Below, piece after piece: positions 24,647-38,583 of a stretch of 64,000 nucleotides of DNA. Each line of letters begins with the position of its first letter. Within the stretch, counting starts at the first letter, position 1. This DNA is from Hydractinia symbiolongicarpus. Lineage: Eukaryota > Cnidaria > Hydrozoa > Anthoathecata > Hydractiniidae. A program made the translations under genes and the position numbers. The notes below the pieces were generated by a model, which did not search any database, had not been told where the DNA came from, and was given only the letters and a program-made list of their open reading frames with translations. The stretch is taken from the NCBI RefSeq assembly GCF_029227915.1, contig NC_079882.1, forward strand, positions 620,001 to 684,000. The letters are read 5' to 3'.

Positions 24647-26511
24647 TTAAAAGCGATGCAACCTAGTAATAACAGAAAAATATCGCTAAACACATCTTGG
24701 TACAAATATGTGATCCAACCGTTGTAACTCACAGGGATTGATATTGTTAGAGAGTCAATGAAATGTAGTTTTTGAAACTGTCGCTATTTCTTCAGCGCGC
24801 GATAACGGGTAGGATTGGTCACACAGTAAAAAATGACTTATTTATCTAAATTTTCAAATTAAGCGCTACCACAGCGTCCAGTGTAATCGCTGAGTTCCGG
24901 CAATCATGTCAAACTAAGAAGAATGTTATTTCTTGGAGTCCAATTGTCTCACTTGCAATATTTATAAGGTCACAGTCCAAAATCAGTTTAATTAAGTCCC
25001 ACAGTCAATCGTTTCACTGTTAAAAGCGATGCAACCTAGTAATATGAGAAAAGTATCGCTAAATACATGTTGGTACGAATATGTGACCCAACCGTTGTAA
25101 CTCAAACGGATTGATATTGTTAGAGAGTCAATGAGATGTAGCTTTTGAAACTGTCGCTATTTCTTCAGCGCGCGATAACGGCTAGGATTGGTCCCACAGT
25201 AAAAGATGACTTATTTATCTAAATTATTAAATGAAGCGCTACTACAGCTCCCAGTGTAATCGCTGAGTTCCGGCAATCATGTCAAATTAATATGAATGCT
25301 AATTCTTGGAGTCCAATTGTCTCATTTATCACATTTATCAGGTCACAGTCCAAAGTTAGTTCAATTAAGTCCCACATGCAATCGTTTCACTGTTAAAAGC
25401 GATGCAACCTAGTAATATGAGAAAAATGTCGCTAAATACATGTTGCTACGAGTATGTGACGCAACCGTTGTAACTGAAGCGGATTGATACCGTTAGAAAG
25501 TCAATGAAATGTAGTTTTTGAAACTGTCGCTATTTTTTCAGCGCGTGATAACAGCTAGGATTGGTCCCACGGTAAAGAATGATTTATTTATCTAAGTTTT
25601 TAAAGGAAGTGCTACCACAGCACCCAGTATAATCGCTGAGTTACGGCAATCATGTCAAATTAAGAAGAATATTATTTCTTGGAGTCCAATTTTCTCACTT
25701 TCACATTTATAAGGTCATGGCCCAAAATCAGTTTAATTAAGTCCCACAGTCAATCGTTTCACTGTTAAACGCGATACAACCTAGTAATTCCGGAAAGATA
25801 TCACGATATACATGTTGGTACGAATATGTGACTCAACTGTTGTAACTTAAACGGATTGATGCTGTTAGAAAGTCAATGAAATGTAGTTTTTCAAACTTTC
25901 TCCATTTCTTCAGCGCGGGATAACGGCTAGGATTGGTCCCACAGTAAAAAATAACTTATTTTTCTAAATTTTTAAATGAAGCGCCACCACAGAGCCCAGT
26001 GTATGCGCTGAGCTCCGACAATAATGTCAAATTAAGAAGAATGTTATTTCTTGGAGTCCAAATGTCTCACTTATCACATTTTTAACGTCACAGTCCAAAA
26101 TCAGTTCAATTAAGTCCCGCAGTCAATCGTTTCACTGTTAAACGCGATGCAACGTAGTAATATCGGAAAAATATCGCTAAATACATGTTGGTACGAATAT
26201 GCGACACAACCGTTGTAACTCAAGCGGACTGACACTATTAAAAAGTCAATGAAATGTAGTTTTTGAAACTGTCGCTATTTCTTCAACGCGCGATAACGGC
26301 TAAGATTGGTCCCACAGTAAAAAAATGTCTTATTTATCTAAATTTTTAAATTAAGCGCTACCACAACGTCCAGTGTAATCGCTGAGTTCCGGCAATCATG
26401 TCAAACTAAGAAGAATGTTATTTCTTTGAGTCCAATTGTCTCACTAACAATATTTATAAGGTCACAGTCCAAAATCAGTTCAATTAAGTCCCACAGTCAA
26501 TCGTTTCACTG
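24647..26511 (-). repeat. 5-unit block A-E-D-J-X (1,865 bp)
   Basis: Unit ends are at 25019, 25392, 25764, 26137 and 26511. A, E, D and J continue the preceding 7-mer pattern at a 2,607-bp offset. The fifth unit is class X in full (aaaaaaatgtcttattt, accacaacgtcc, ctcactaacaatat), as at 15711-16084, in place of L. This is the end of the A-E-D-J series. Confidence 0.8.
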
Positions 26512-28854
26512 TTAAAAGCGATGCAACCTAGCAATATGAGAAAAATATCGCTAAATACATGTTGGTACGAGTATGTGACGCAACCGTTGTAACTGACGCG
26601 GATTGATACCGTTAGAAAGTCAATGAAATGTAGTTTTTGAAACTGTCGCTATTTCTTCATCACAGGATAACGGCTAGGATTGGTCCCACGGTAAAGAATG
26701 ACTTATTTATCTAAATTTTTAAATGAAGCGCTACCACAGCGCCCAGTGTAATCGCTGAGTTCCGGCAATCATGTCAAATTAAGAACAATGTTATTTCTTG
26801 GAGTCCAATTGTCTCACTTATAACATTTTTAAAGTCACAGTCCAAAATTAGTTCAATTAAGTCCCACATTCAATCGTTTTACTGTTAAAAGCGATGCAAC
26901 CTAGTAATAACAGATAAATATCGCTAAATACATGTTGGTACGAATATGTGATCCAACCGTTGTAACTCAAACGGATTAATAGTTTTAGAAAGTCAATGAA
27001 ATGTAGTTTTTGAAACTGTCGCTATTTCTTCAGCGCGCGATAACGGCTAGGATTGGTCCCACGGTAAAGAATAATTTATTTAACTAAACTTTTAAATGAA
27101 GCGCTACCACAGCGCCCAGTGTAATCGCTGAGTTCCGGCAATCATGTCAAATTAATATGAATGCTTTTTCTTGGAGTCCAATTGTCTCATTTATCACATT
27201 TATTAGGTCACAATCCAAAGTTAGTTCAATTAAGTCCCACATTCAATAGTCTCACTGTTAAAAGCGATGCAACCTAGTAATAACAGAAAAATATCGCTAA
27301 ATACATCTTGGTTCGAATATGTGACCCAACCGTTGTAACTCAAACGGATTGATATTGTTAGAGAGTCAATGAAATGTAGTTTTTGAAACTGTCGCTATTT
27401 CTTCAGCGCGCGATAACGGCTAGGATTGGTCCCACAGTAAAAAATGATTTATTTATCTAAATTTGTAAATGAAGCGCTACCACAGCGCCCAGTGTAGTCG
27501 CTGAGTTTAGGCAATCATGTCAAATTAAGAAGAATGTTATTTCTTGGAGTCCAATTGTCTCACTTATAACATTTTTAATGTCACAGTCCAAAATTAGTTC
27601 AATTAAGTCCCACATTCAATTGTTTCACTGTTAAAAGCGATGCATCCTAGTAATAACAGATAAATATCGCTAAATACATGTTGGTACGAATATGTGACCC
27701 AACCGTTGTAACTCAAACGGATTGATACTTTTAGAAAGTCAATAAAATGTAGTTTTTGAAACTGTCGCTATTTCTTCAGCGCGCGATAACGGCTAGGATT
27801 GGTCCCACGGTAAAGAATGATTTATTTAACTAAACTTTTAAAGAAAGCGCTACCACAGCGCCCAGTGTAATCGCTGAGTTCCGGCAATCATGTCAAATTA
27901 AAATGAATGCTATTTCTTGGAGTCCAATTTTCTCACTTTCACATTTATAAGGTCATGGCCCAAAATCAGTTTAATTAAGTCCCACAGTCAATCGTTTCAC
28001 TGTTAAACGCCATACAACCTAGTAATTCCGGAATGATATCACGAAATACATGTTGGTACGAATATGTGACTCAACTGTTGTAACTTAAACGGATTGATGC
28101 TGTTAGAAAGTCAATGAAATGTAGTTTTTCAAACTTTCTCCATTTCTTCAGCGCGGGATAACGGCTAGGATTGGTCCCACAGTAAAAAATAACTTATTTT
28201 TCTAAATTTTTAAATGAAGCGCCACCACAGCGCCCAGTGTATGCGCTGAGCTCCGGCAATCATGTCAAATTAAGAAGAATGTTATTTCTTGGAGTCCAAT
28301 TGTCTCACTTATAACATTTTTAAAGTCACAGTCCAAAATTAGTTCAATTAAGTCCCACATTCAATCGTTTTACTGTTAAAAGCGATGCAACCTAGTAATA
28401 ACAGATAAATATCGCTAAATACATGTTGGTACGAATATGTGATCCAACCGTTGTAACTCAAACGGATTAATACTTTTAGAAAGTCAAGGAAATGTAGTTT
28501 TTGAAACTGTCGTTATTTCTTCAGCGCGCGATAACGGCTAGGATTGGTCCCACGGTAAAGAATGATTTATTTAACTAAACTTTTAAATGAAGCGCTACCA
28601 CAGCGCCCAGTGTAATCGCTGAGTTCCGGCAATCATGTCAAATTAATATGAATGCTTTTTCTTGGAGTCCAATTGTCTCATTTATCACATTTATTAGGTC
28701 GCAATCCAAAGTTAGTTCAATTAAGTCCCACATTCAATAGTCTCACTGTTAAAAGCGATGCAACCTAGTAATAACAGAAAAATATCGCTAAATACATCTT
28801 GGTTCGAATATGTGACCAAACCGTTGTAACTCAAACGGATTGATATTGTTAGAG
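26512..28854 (-). repeat. Four-unit phase with N, O, P and Q units
   Basis: Unit ends are at 26884, 27257, 27630, 28002, 28375 and 28748. New classes appear: N (cttataacatttttaaagtc), O (tttattaggtc with cattcaatagtctc), P (taaatttgtaaatgaag with gagtttaggcaatc) and a Q unit that passes into class D sequence. O and P recur at an offset of 1,491 bp (four monomers). The unit ending at 28375 starts as J (tcaaactttctccatttc) and finishes as N. Confidence 0.75.
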
Positions 28855-31800
28855 AGTCAATGAAATGTAGTTTTTGAAACTGTCGCTATTTCTTCAGCGC
28901 GCGATAACGGCTAGGATTGGTCCCACAGTAAAAAATGATTTATTTATCTAAATTTGTAAATGAAGCGCTAACACAGCGCCCAGTGTAATCGCTGAGTTTA
29001 GGCAATCATGTCAAATTAAGAAGAATGTTATTTCTTGGAGTCCAATTGTCTCACTTATAACATTTTTAACGTCACAGTCCTAAATTACTTCAATTAAGTC
29101 CCACATTCAATTGCTTCACTGTTAAAAGCGATGCAACCTAGTAATAACAGATAAATAACGCTAAATACATGTTGGTACGAATATGTGACCCAACCGTTGT
29201 AACTCAAACGGATTGACACTTTTAGAAAGTCAATAAAATGAAGTTTTTGAAACTGTCGCTATTTCTTCAGCGCGCGATAACGGCTAGGATTGGTCCCACG
29301 GTAAAGAATGATTTATTTAACTAAACTTTTAAAGGAAGCGCTACCACAGCGCCCAGTGTAATCGCTGAGTTCCGGCAATCATGTCAAATTAAAATGAATG
29401 CTATTTCTTGGAGTCCAATTGTCTCATTTATCACATTTATCAGGTCACAATCCAAAGTTAGTTCAATTAAGTCCCACATTCAATCGTCTCACTGTTTAAA
29501 GCGATGCAACCTATTAATAACCAAAAAATACCGCTAAATACATCTTGGTACGAATATGTGACCCAACCGTTGTAACTCAAATGGATTGATATTGTTAGAG
29601 AGTCAATGAAATGTAGCTTTTGAAACTGTCGCTATTTCTTCAGCGCGCGATAACGGCTAGGATAGGTCCCACAGTAAAAGATGACTTATTTATCTAAATT
29701 ATTAAATGAAGCGCTACTACAGCTCCCAGTGTAATCGCTGAGTTCCGGCAATCATGTCAAATTAATATGAATGCTAATTCTTGGAGTCCAATTGTCTCAT
29801 TTATCACATTTATCAGGTCACAGTCCAAAGTTAGTTCAATTAAGTCCCAAATGCAATCGTTTCACTGTTAAAAGCGATGCAACCTAGTAATATGAGAAAA
29901 ATGTCGCTAAATACATGTTGCTACGAATATGTGACCCAACCGTTGTAACTCAAATGGATTGATATTGTTAGAGAGTCAATGAAATGTAGTTTTTGAAACT
30001 TTCGCTATTTTTTCAGCGCGTGATAACAGCTAGGATTGGTCCCACGGTAAAGAATGATTTATTTATCTAAGTTTTTAAAGGAAGTGCTACCACAGCACCC
30101 AGTGTAATCGCTGAGTTACGGCAATCATGTCAAATTAAGAAGAATGTTATTTCTTGGAGTCCAATTTTCTCACTTTCACATTTACAAGGTCATGGCCCAA
30201 AATCAGTTTAATTAAGTCCCACAGTCAATCGTTTCACTGTTAAACGCGATACAACCTAGTAATTCCGGAAAGATATCACGAAATACATGTTGGTACGAAT
30301 ATGTGACTCAACTGTTGTAACTTAAACAGATTGATGCTGTTAGAAAGTCAATGAAATGTAGTTTTTCAAACTTTCTCCATTTCTTCAGCGCGGGATAACG
30401 GCTAGGATTGGTCCCACAGTAAAAAATAACTTATTTTTCTAAATTTTTAAATGAAGCGCCACCACAGCGCCCAGTGTATGCGCTGAGCTCCGACAATCAT
30501 GTTAAACTAAGAAGAATGATATTTCTTGGAGTCCAAATGTCTCACTTATCACATTTTTAACGTCACAGTCCAAAATCAGTTCAATTAAGTCCCACAGTCA
30601 ATCGTTTCACTGTTAACCGCGATGCAACGTAGTAATATCGGAAAAATATCGCTAAATACATGTTGGTACGAATATGTGATCCAACCGTTGTAACTCAAAC
30701 GGATTAATACTTTTAGAAAGTCAATGAATGTAGTTTTTGAAACTGTCGCTATTTCTTCAGCGCGCGATAACGGCTAGGATTGGTCCCACAGTAAAAAATA
30801 ACTTATTTTTCTAAATTTTTTAATGAAGCGCCACCACAGCGCCCAGTGTATGCGCTGAGTTACGGCAATCATGTCAAATTAAGAAGAATGTTATTTCTTG
30901 GAGTCCAATTGTCTCACTTATAACATTTTTAAAGTCACAGTCCAAAATTAGTTCAATTAAGTCCCACATTCAATCGTTTTACTGTTAAAAGCGATGCAAC
31001 CTAGTAATAACAGATAAATATCGCTAAATACATGTTGGTACGAATATGTGATCCAACCGTTGTAACTCAAACGGATTAATACTTTTAGAAAGTCAAGGAA
31101 ATGTAGTTTTTGAAACTGTCGTTATTTCTTCAGCGCGCGATAACGGCTAGGATTGGTCCCACGGTAAAGAATGATTTATTTAACTAAACTTTTAAATGAA
31201 GCGCTACCACAGCGCCCAGTGTAATCGCTGAGTTCCGGCAATCATGTCAAATTAATATGAATGCTTTTTCTAGGAGTCCAATTGTCTCATTTATCACATT
31301 TATTAGGTCACAATCCAAAGTTAGTTCAATTAAGTCCCACATTCAATAGTCTCACTGTTAAAAGCGATACAACCTAGTAATAACAGAAAAATATCGCTAA
31401 ATACATCTTGGTTCGAATATGTGACCCAACCGTTGTAACTCAAACGGATTGATATTGTTAGAGAGTCAATGAAGTGTAGTTTTTGAAACTGTCGCTATTT
31501 CTTCAGCGCGCGATAACGGCTAGGATTGGTCCCACAGTAAAAAATGATTTATTTATCTAAATTTGTAAATGAAGCGCTACCACAGCGCCCAGTGTAATCG
31601 CTGAGTTCCGGCAATCATGTCAAATTAAAATGAATGCTATTTCTTGGAGTCCAATTGTCTCATTTATCACATTTATCAGGTCACAATCCAAAGTTAGTTC
31701 AATTAAGTCCCACATTCAATCGTCTCACTGTTAAAAGCGATGCAACCTAGTAATAACAGAAAAATATCGCTAAATACATCTTGGTACGAATATGTGACCC

Positions 31801-33700
31801 AACCGTTGTAACTCAAATGGATTGATATTGTTAGAGAGTCAATGAAATGTAGCTTTTGAAACTGTCGCTATTTCTTCAGCGCGCGATAACGGCTAGGATT
31901 GGTCCCACAGTAAAAGATGACTTATTTATCTAAATTATTAAATGAAGCGCTACTACAGCTCCCAGTGTAATCGCTGAGTTCCGGCAATCATGTCAAATTA
32001 ATATGAATGCTAATTCTTGAAGTCCAATTGTCTCATTTATCACATTTATCAGGTCACAGTCCAAAGTTAGTTCAATTAAGTCCCACATGCAATCGTTTCA
32101 CTGTTAAAAGCGATGCAACCTAGTAATATGAGAAAAATGTCGCTAAATACATGTTGCTACGAGTATGTGACGCAACCGTTGTAACTGGCGCGGATTGATT
32201 CCGTTAGAAAGTCAATGAAATGTAGTTTTTGAAACTGTCGCTATTTTTTCAGCGCGTGATAACAGCTAGGATTGGTCCCACGGTAAAGGATGATTTATTT
32301 ATCTAAGTTTTTAAAGGAAGTGCTACCACAGCACCCAGTGTAATCGCTGAGTTACGGCAATCATGTCAAATTAAGAAGAATGTTATTTCTTGGAGTCCAA
32401 TTTTCTCATTTTCACATTTATAAGGTCATGGCCCAAAATCAGTTCAATTAAGTCCCACAGTCAATCGTTTCACTGTTAGACGCGATACAACCTAGTACTT
32501 CCGGAAAGATATCACGAAATACATGTTGGTACGAATATGTGACTCAACTGTTGTAACTTAAACGGATTGATGCTGTTAGAAAGTCAATGAAATGTAGTTT
32601 TTCAAACTTTCTCCATTTCTTCAGCGCGGGATAACGGCTAGGATTGGTTCCACAGTAAAAAATAACTTATTTTTCTAAATTTTTAAATGAAGCGCCACCA
32701 CAGCGCCCAGTGTATGCGCTGAGCTCCGACAATCATGTCAAATTAAGAAGAATGATATTTCTTGGAGTCCAAATGTCTCACTTATCACATTTTTAACGTC
32801 ACAGTCCAAAATCAGTTCAATTAAGTCCCACAGTCAATCGTTTCACTGTTAAACGCGATGCAACGTAGTAATATCGGAAAAATATCGCTAAATACATGTT
32901 GGTACGAATATGTGATCCAACCGTTGTAACTCAAACGGATTAATACTTTTAGAAAGGCAATGAAATGTAGTTTTTGAAACTGTCGCTATTTCTTCAGCGC
33001 GCGATAACGGCTAGGATTGGTCCCACGGTAAAGAATGATTTATTTAACTAAACTTTTAAATGAAGCGCTACCACAGCGCCCAGTGTAATCGCTGAGTTCC
33101 GGCAATCATGTCAAATTAATATGAATGCTTTTTCTTGGAGTCCAATTGTCTCATTTATCACATTTATTAGGTCACAATCCAAAGTTAGTTCAATTAAGTC
33201 CCACATTCAATAGTCTCACTGTTAAAAGCGATGCAACCTAGTAATAACAGAAAAATATCGCTAAATACATCTTGGTTCGAATATGTGACCCAACCGTTGT
33301 AACTCAAACGGATTGATATTGTTAGAGAGTCAATGAAATGTAGTTTTTGAAACTGTCGCTATTTCTTCAGCGCGCGATAACGGCTAGGATTGGTCCCACG
33401 GTAAAGAATGATTTATTTAACTAAACTTTTAAAGGAAGCGCTACCACAGCGCCCAGTGTAATCGCTGAGTTCCGGCAATCATGTCAAATTAAAATGAATG
33501 CTATTTCTTGGAGTCCAATTGTCTCATTTATCACATTTATCAGGTCACAATCCAAAGTTAGTTCAATTAAGTCCCACATGCAATCGTTTCACTGTTAAAA
33601 GCGATGCAACCTAGTAATATGAGAAAAATGTCGCTAAATACATGTTGCTACGAGTATGTGACGCAACCGTTGTAACTGAAGCGGATTGATTCCGTTAGAA
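28855..33700 (-). repeat. 13-monomer tandem duplication, copy 1 (4,846 bp)
   Basis: This segment is repeated at an offset of exactly 4,846 bp. Identity starts at 28855; base 28854 is g and its partner 33700 is a. About 20 private variants agree between the copies, for example cgctaacacagc (28965), gaagtttttgaaac (29230), gataggtcc (29661), cccaaatgc (29847), aaccgcgatg (30615), ctaggagtcc (31270), gaagtgtag (31471), ggcgcggattgattcc (32187) and gttagacgcg (32475). Internally, E-D-J-N-O-P/R and E-D-J-O form a partial six-monomer sub-repeat at an offset of 2,236 bp. Confidence 0.9.
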
Positions 33701-36700
33701 AGTCAATGAAATGTAGTTTTTGAAACTGTCGCTATTTCTTCAGCGCGCGATAACGGCTAGGATTGGTCCCACAGTAAAAAATGATTTATTTATCTAAATT
33801 TGTAAATGAAGCGCTAACACAGCGCCCAGTGTAATCGCTGAGTTTAGGCAATCATGTCAAATTAAGAAGAATGTTATTTCTTGGAGTCCAATTGTCTCAC
33901 TTATAACATTTTTAACGTCACAGTCCTAAATTACTTCAATTAAGTCCCACATTCAATTGCTTCACTGTTAAAAGCGATGCAACCTAGTAATAACAGATAA
34001 ATAACGCTAAATACATGTTGGTACGAATATGTGACCCAACCGTTGTAACTCAAACGGATTGACACTTTTAGAAAGTCAATAAAATGAAGTTTTTGAAACT
34101 GTCGCTATTTCTTCAGCGCGCGATAACGGCTAGGATTGGTCCCACGGTAAAGAATGATTTATTTAACTAAACTTTTAAAGGAAGCGCTACCACAGCGCCC
34201 AGTGTAATCGCTGAGTTCCGGCAATCATGTCAAATTAAAATGAATGCTATTTCTTGGAGTCCAATTGTCTCATTTATCACATTTATCAGGTCACAATCCA
34301 AAGTTAGTTCAATTAAGTCCCACATTCAATCGTCTCACTGTTTAAAGCGATGCAACCTATTAATAACCAAAAAATACCGCTAAATACATCTTGGTACGAA
34401 TATGTGACCCAACCGTTGTAACTCAAATGGATTGATATTGTTAGAGAGTCAATGAAATGTAGCTTTTGAAACTGTCGCTATTTCTTCAGCGCGCGATAAC
34501 GGCTAGGATAGGTCCCACAGTAAAAGATGACTTATTTATCTAAATTATTAAATGAAGCGCTACTACAGCTCCCAGTGTAATCGCTGAGTTCCGGCAATCA
34601 TGTCAAATTAATATGAATGCTAATTCTTGGAGTCCAATTGTCTCATTTATCACATTTATCAGGTCACAGTCCAAAGTTAGTTCAATTAAGTCCCAAATGC
34701 AATCGTTTCACTGTTAAAAGCGATGCAACCTAGTAATATGAGAAAAATGTCGCTAAATACATGTTGCTACGAATATGTGACCCAACCGTTGTAACTCAAA
34801 TGGATTGATATTGTTAGAGAGTCAATGAAATGTAGTTTTTGAAACTTTCGCTATTTTTTCAGCGCGTGATAACAGCTAGGATTGGTCCCACGGTAAAGAA
34901 TGATTTATTTATCTAAGTTTTTAAAGGAAGTGCTACCACAGCACCCAGTGTAATCGCTGAGTTACGGCAATCATGTCAAATTAAGAAGAATGTTATTTCT
35001 TGGAGTCCAATTTTCTCACTTTCACATTTACAAGGTCATGGCCCAAAATCAGTTTAATTAAGTCCCACAGTCAATCGTTTCACTGTTAAACGCGATACAA
35101 CCTAGTAATTCCGGAAAGATATCACGAAATACATGTTGGTACGAATATGTGACTCAACTGTTGTAACTTAAACAGATTGATGCTGTTAGAAAGTCAATGA
35201 AATGTAGTTTTTCAAACTTTCTCCATTTCTTCAGCGCGGGATAACGGCTAGGATTGGTCCCACAGTAAAAAATAACTTATTTTTCTAAATTTTTAAATGA
35301 AGCGCCACCACAGCGCCCAGTGTATGCGCTGAGCTCCGACAATCATGTTAAACTAAGAAGAATGATATTTCTTGGAGTCCAAATGTCTCACTTATCACAT
35401 TTTTAACGTCACAGTCCAAAATCAGTTCAATTAAGTCCCACAGTCAATCGTTTCACTGTTAACCGCGATGCAACGTAGTAATATCGGAAAAATATCGCTA
35501 AATACATGTTGGTACGAATATGTGATCCAACCGTTGTAACTCAAACGGATTAATACTTTTAGAAAGTCAATGAATGTAGTTTTTGAAACTGTCGCTATTT
35601 CTTCAGCGCGCGATAACGGCTAGGATTGGTCCCACAGTAAAAAATAACTTATTTTTCTAAATTTTTTAATGAAGCGCCACCACAGCGCCCAGTGTATGCG
35701 CTGAGTTACGGCAATCATGTCAAATTAAGAAGAATGTTATTTCTTGGAGTCCAATTGTCTCACTTATAACATTTTTAAAGTCACAGTCCAAAATTAGTTC
35801 AATTAAGTCCCACATTCAATCGTTTTACTGTTAAAAGCGATGCAACCTAGTAATAACAGATAAATATCGCTAAATACATGTTGGTACGAATATGTGATCC
35901 AACCGTTGTAACTCAAACGGATTAATACTTTTAGAAAGTCAAGGAAATGTAGTTTTTGAAACTGTCGTTATTTCTTCAGCGCGCGATAACGGCTAGGATT
36001 GGTCCCACGGTAAAGAATGATTTATTTAACTAAACTTTTAAATGAAGCGCTACCACAGCGCCCAGTGTAATCGCTGAGTTCCGGCAATCATGTCAAATTA
36101 ATATGAATGCTTTTTCTAGGAGTCCAATTGTCTCATTTATCACATTTATTAGGTCACAATCCAAAGTTAGTTCAATTAAGTCCCACATTCAATAGTCTCA
36201 CTGTTAAAAGCGATACAACCTAGTAATAACAGAAAAATATCGCTAAATACATCTTGGTTCGAATATGTGACCCAACCGTTGTAACTCAAACGGATTGATA
36301 TTGTTAGAGAGTCAATGAAGTGTAGTTTTTGAAACTGTCGCTATTTCTTCAGCGCGCGATAACGGCTAGGATTGGTCCCACAGTAAAAAATGATTTATTT
36401 ATCTAAATTTGTAAATGAAGCGCTACCACAGCGCCCAGTGTAATCGCTGAGTTCCGGCAATCATGTCAAATTAAAATGAATGCTATTTCTTGGAGTCCAA
36501 TTGTCTCATTTATCACATTTATCAGGTCACAATCCAAAGTTAGTTCAATTAAGTCCCACATTCAATCGTCTCACTGTTAAAAGCGATGCAACCTAGTAAT
36601 AACAGAAAAATATCGCTAAATACATCTTGGTACGAATATGTGACCCAACCGTTGTAACTCAAATGGATTGATATTGTTAGAGAGTCAATGAAATGTAGCT

Positions 36701-38583
36701 TTTGAAACTGTCGCTATTTCTTCAGCGCGCGATAACGGCTAGGATTGGTCCCACAGTAAAAGATGACTTATTTATCTAAATTATTAAATGAAGCGCTACT
36801 ACAGCTCCCAGTGTAATCGCTGAGTTCCGGCAATCATGTCAAATTAATATGAATGCTAATTCTTGAAGTCCAATTGTCTCATTTATCACATTTATCAGGT
36901 CACAGTCCAAAGTTAGTTCAATTAAGTCCCACATGCAATCGTTTCACTGTTAAAAGCGATGCAACCTAGTAATATGAGAAAAATGTCGCTAAATACATGT
37001 TGCTACGAGTATGTGACGCAACCGTTGTAACTGGCGCGGATTGATTCCGTTAGAAAGTCAATGAAATGTAGTTTTTGAAACTGTCGCTATTTTTTCAGCG
37101 CGTGATAACAGCTAGGATTGGTCCCACGGTAAAGGATGATTTATTTATCTAAGTTTTTAAAGGAAGTGCTACCACAGCACCCAGTGTAATCGCTGAGTTA
37201 CGGCAATCATGTCAAATTAAGAAGAATGTTATTTCTTGGAGTCCAATTTTCTCATTTTCACATTTATAAGGTCATGGCCCAAAATCAGTTCAATTAAGTC
37301 CCACAGTCAATCGTTTCACTGTTAGACGCGATACAACCTAGTACTTCCGGAAAGATATCACGAAATACATGTTGGTACGAATATGTGACTCAACTGTTGT
37401 AACTTAAACGGATTGATGCTGTTAGAAAGTCAATGAAATGTAGTTTTTCAAACTTTCTCCATTTCTTCAGCGCGGGATAACGGCTAGGATTGGTTCCACA
37501 GTAAAAAATAACTTATTTTTCTAAATTTTTAAATGAAGCGCCACCACAGCGCCCAGTGTATGCGCTGAGCTCCGACAATCATGTCAAATTAAGAAGAATG
37601 ATATTTCTTGGAGTCCAAATGTCTCACTTATCACATTTTTAACGTCACAGTCCAAAATCAGTTCAATTAAGTCCCACAGTCAATCGTTTCACTGTTAAAC
37701 GCGATGCAACGTAGTAATATCGGAAAAATATCGCTAAATACATGTTGGTACGAATATGTGATCCAACCGTTGTAACTCAAACGGATTAATACTTTTAGAA
37801 AGGCAATGAAATGTAGTTTTTGAAACTGTCGCTATTTCTTCAGCGCGCGATAACGGCTAGGATTGGTCCCACGGTAAAGAATGATTTATTTAACTAAACT
37901 TTTAAATGAAGCGCTACCACAGCGCCCAGTGTAATCGCTGAGTTCCGGCAATCATGTCAAATTAATATGAATGCTTTTTCTTGGAGTCCAATTGTCTCAT
38001 TTATCACATTTATTAGGTCACAATCCAAAGTTAGTTCAATTAAGTCCCACATTCAATAGTCTCACTGTTAAAAGCGATGCAACCTAGTAATAACAGAAAA
38101 ATATCGCTAAATACATCTTGGTTCGAATATGTGACCCAACCGTTGTAACTCAAACGGATTGATATTGTTAGAGAGTCAATGAAATGTAGTTTTTGAAACT
38201 GTCGCTATTTCTTCAGCGCGCGATAACGGCTAGGATTGGTCCCACGGTAAAGAATGATTTATTTAACTAAACTTTTAAAGGAAGCGCTACCACAGCGCCC
38301 AGTGTAATCGCTGAGTTCCGGCAATCATGTCAAATTAAAATGAATGCTATTTCTTGGAGTCCAATTGTCTCATTTATCACATTTATCAGGTCACAATCCA
38401 AAGTTAGTTCAATTAAGTCCCACATGCAATCGTTTCACTGTTAAAAGCGATGCAACCTAGTAATATGAGAAAAATGTCGCTAAATACATGTTGCTACGAG
38501 TATGTGACGCAACCGTTGTAACTGAAGCGGATTGATTCCGTTAGAAAGTCAATGAAATGTAGTTTTTGAAACTGTCGCTATTT
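33701..38583 (-). repeat. 13-monomer tandem duplication, copy 2, with shared edge
   Basis: It matches copy 1 position for position at a 4,846-bp offset until 38583. At 38584 it has t where 33738 has c, and the sequence then changes to a D-type unit (tattttttcagcgcgtgataacag). The 37 bases at 28855-28891, repeated at 33701-33737 and 38547-38583, are the shared edge in which exchange must have occurred. I found no difference at any variant I compared, although I could not check every base. Confidence 0.9.

Noticed and set aside
33270-33290. ggttcgaat resembling an internal polymerase III B box
   Set aside because: The match lacks the final cc of the B box, most monomers have ggtacgaat at this place, and I found no A box at a suitable distance upstream in the same orientation. 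It is a single-base variant of one monomer group.
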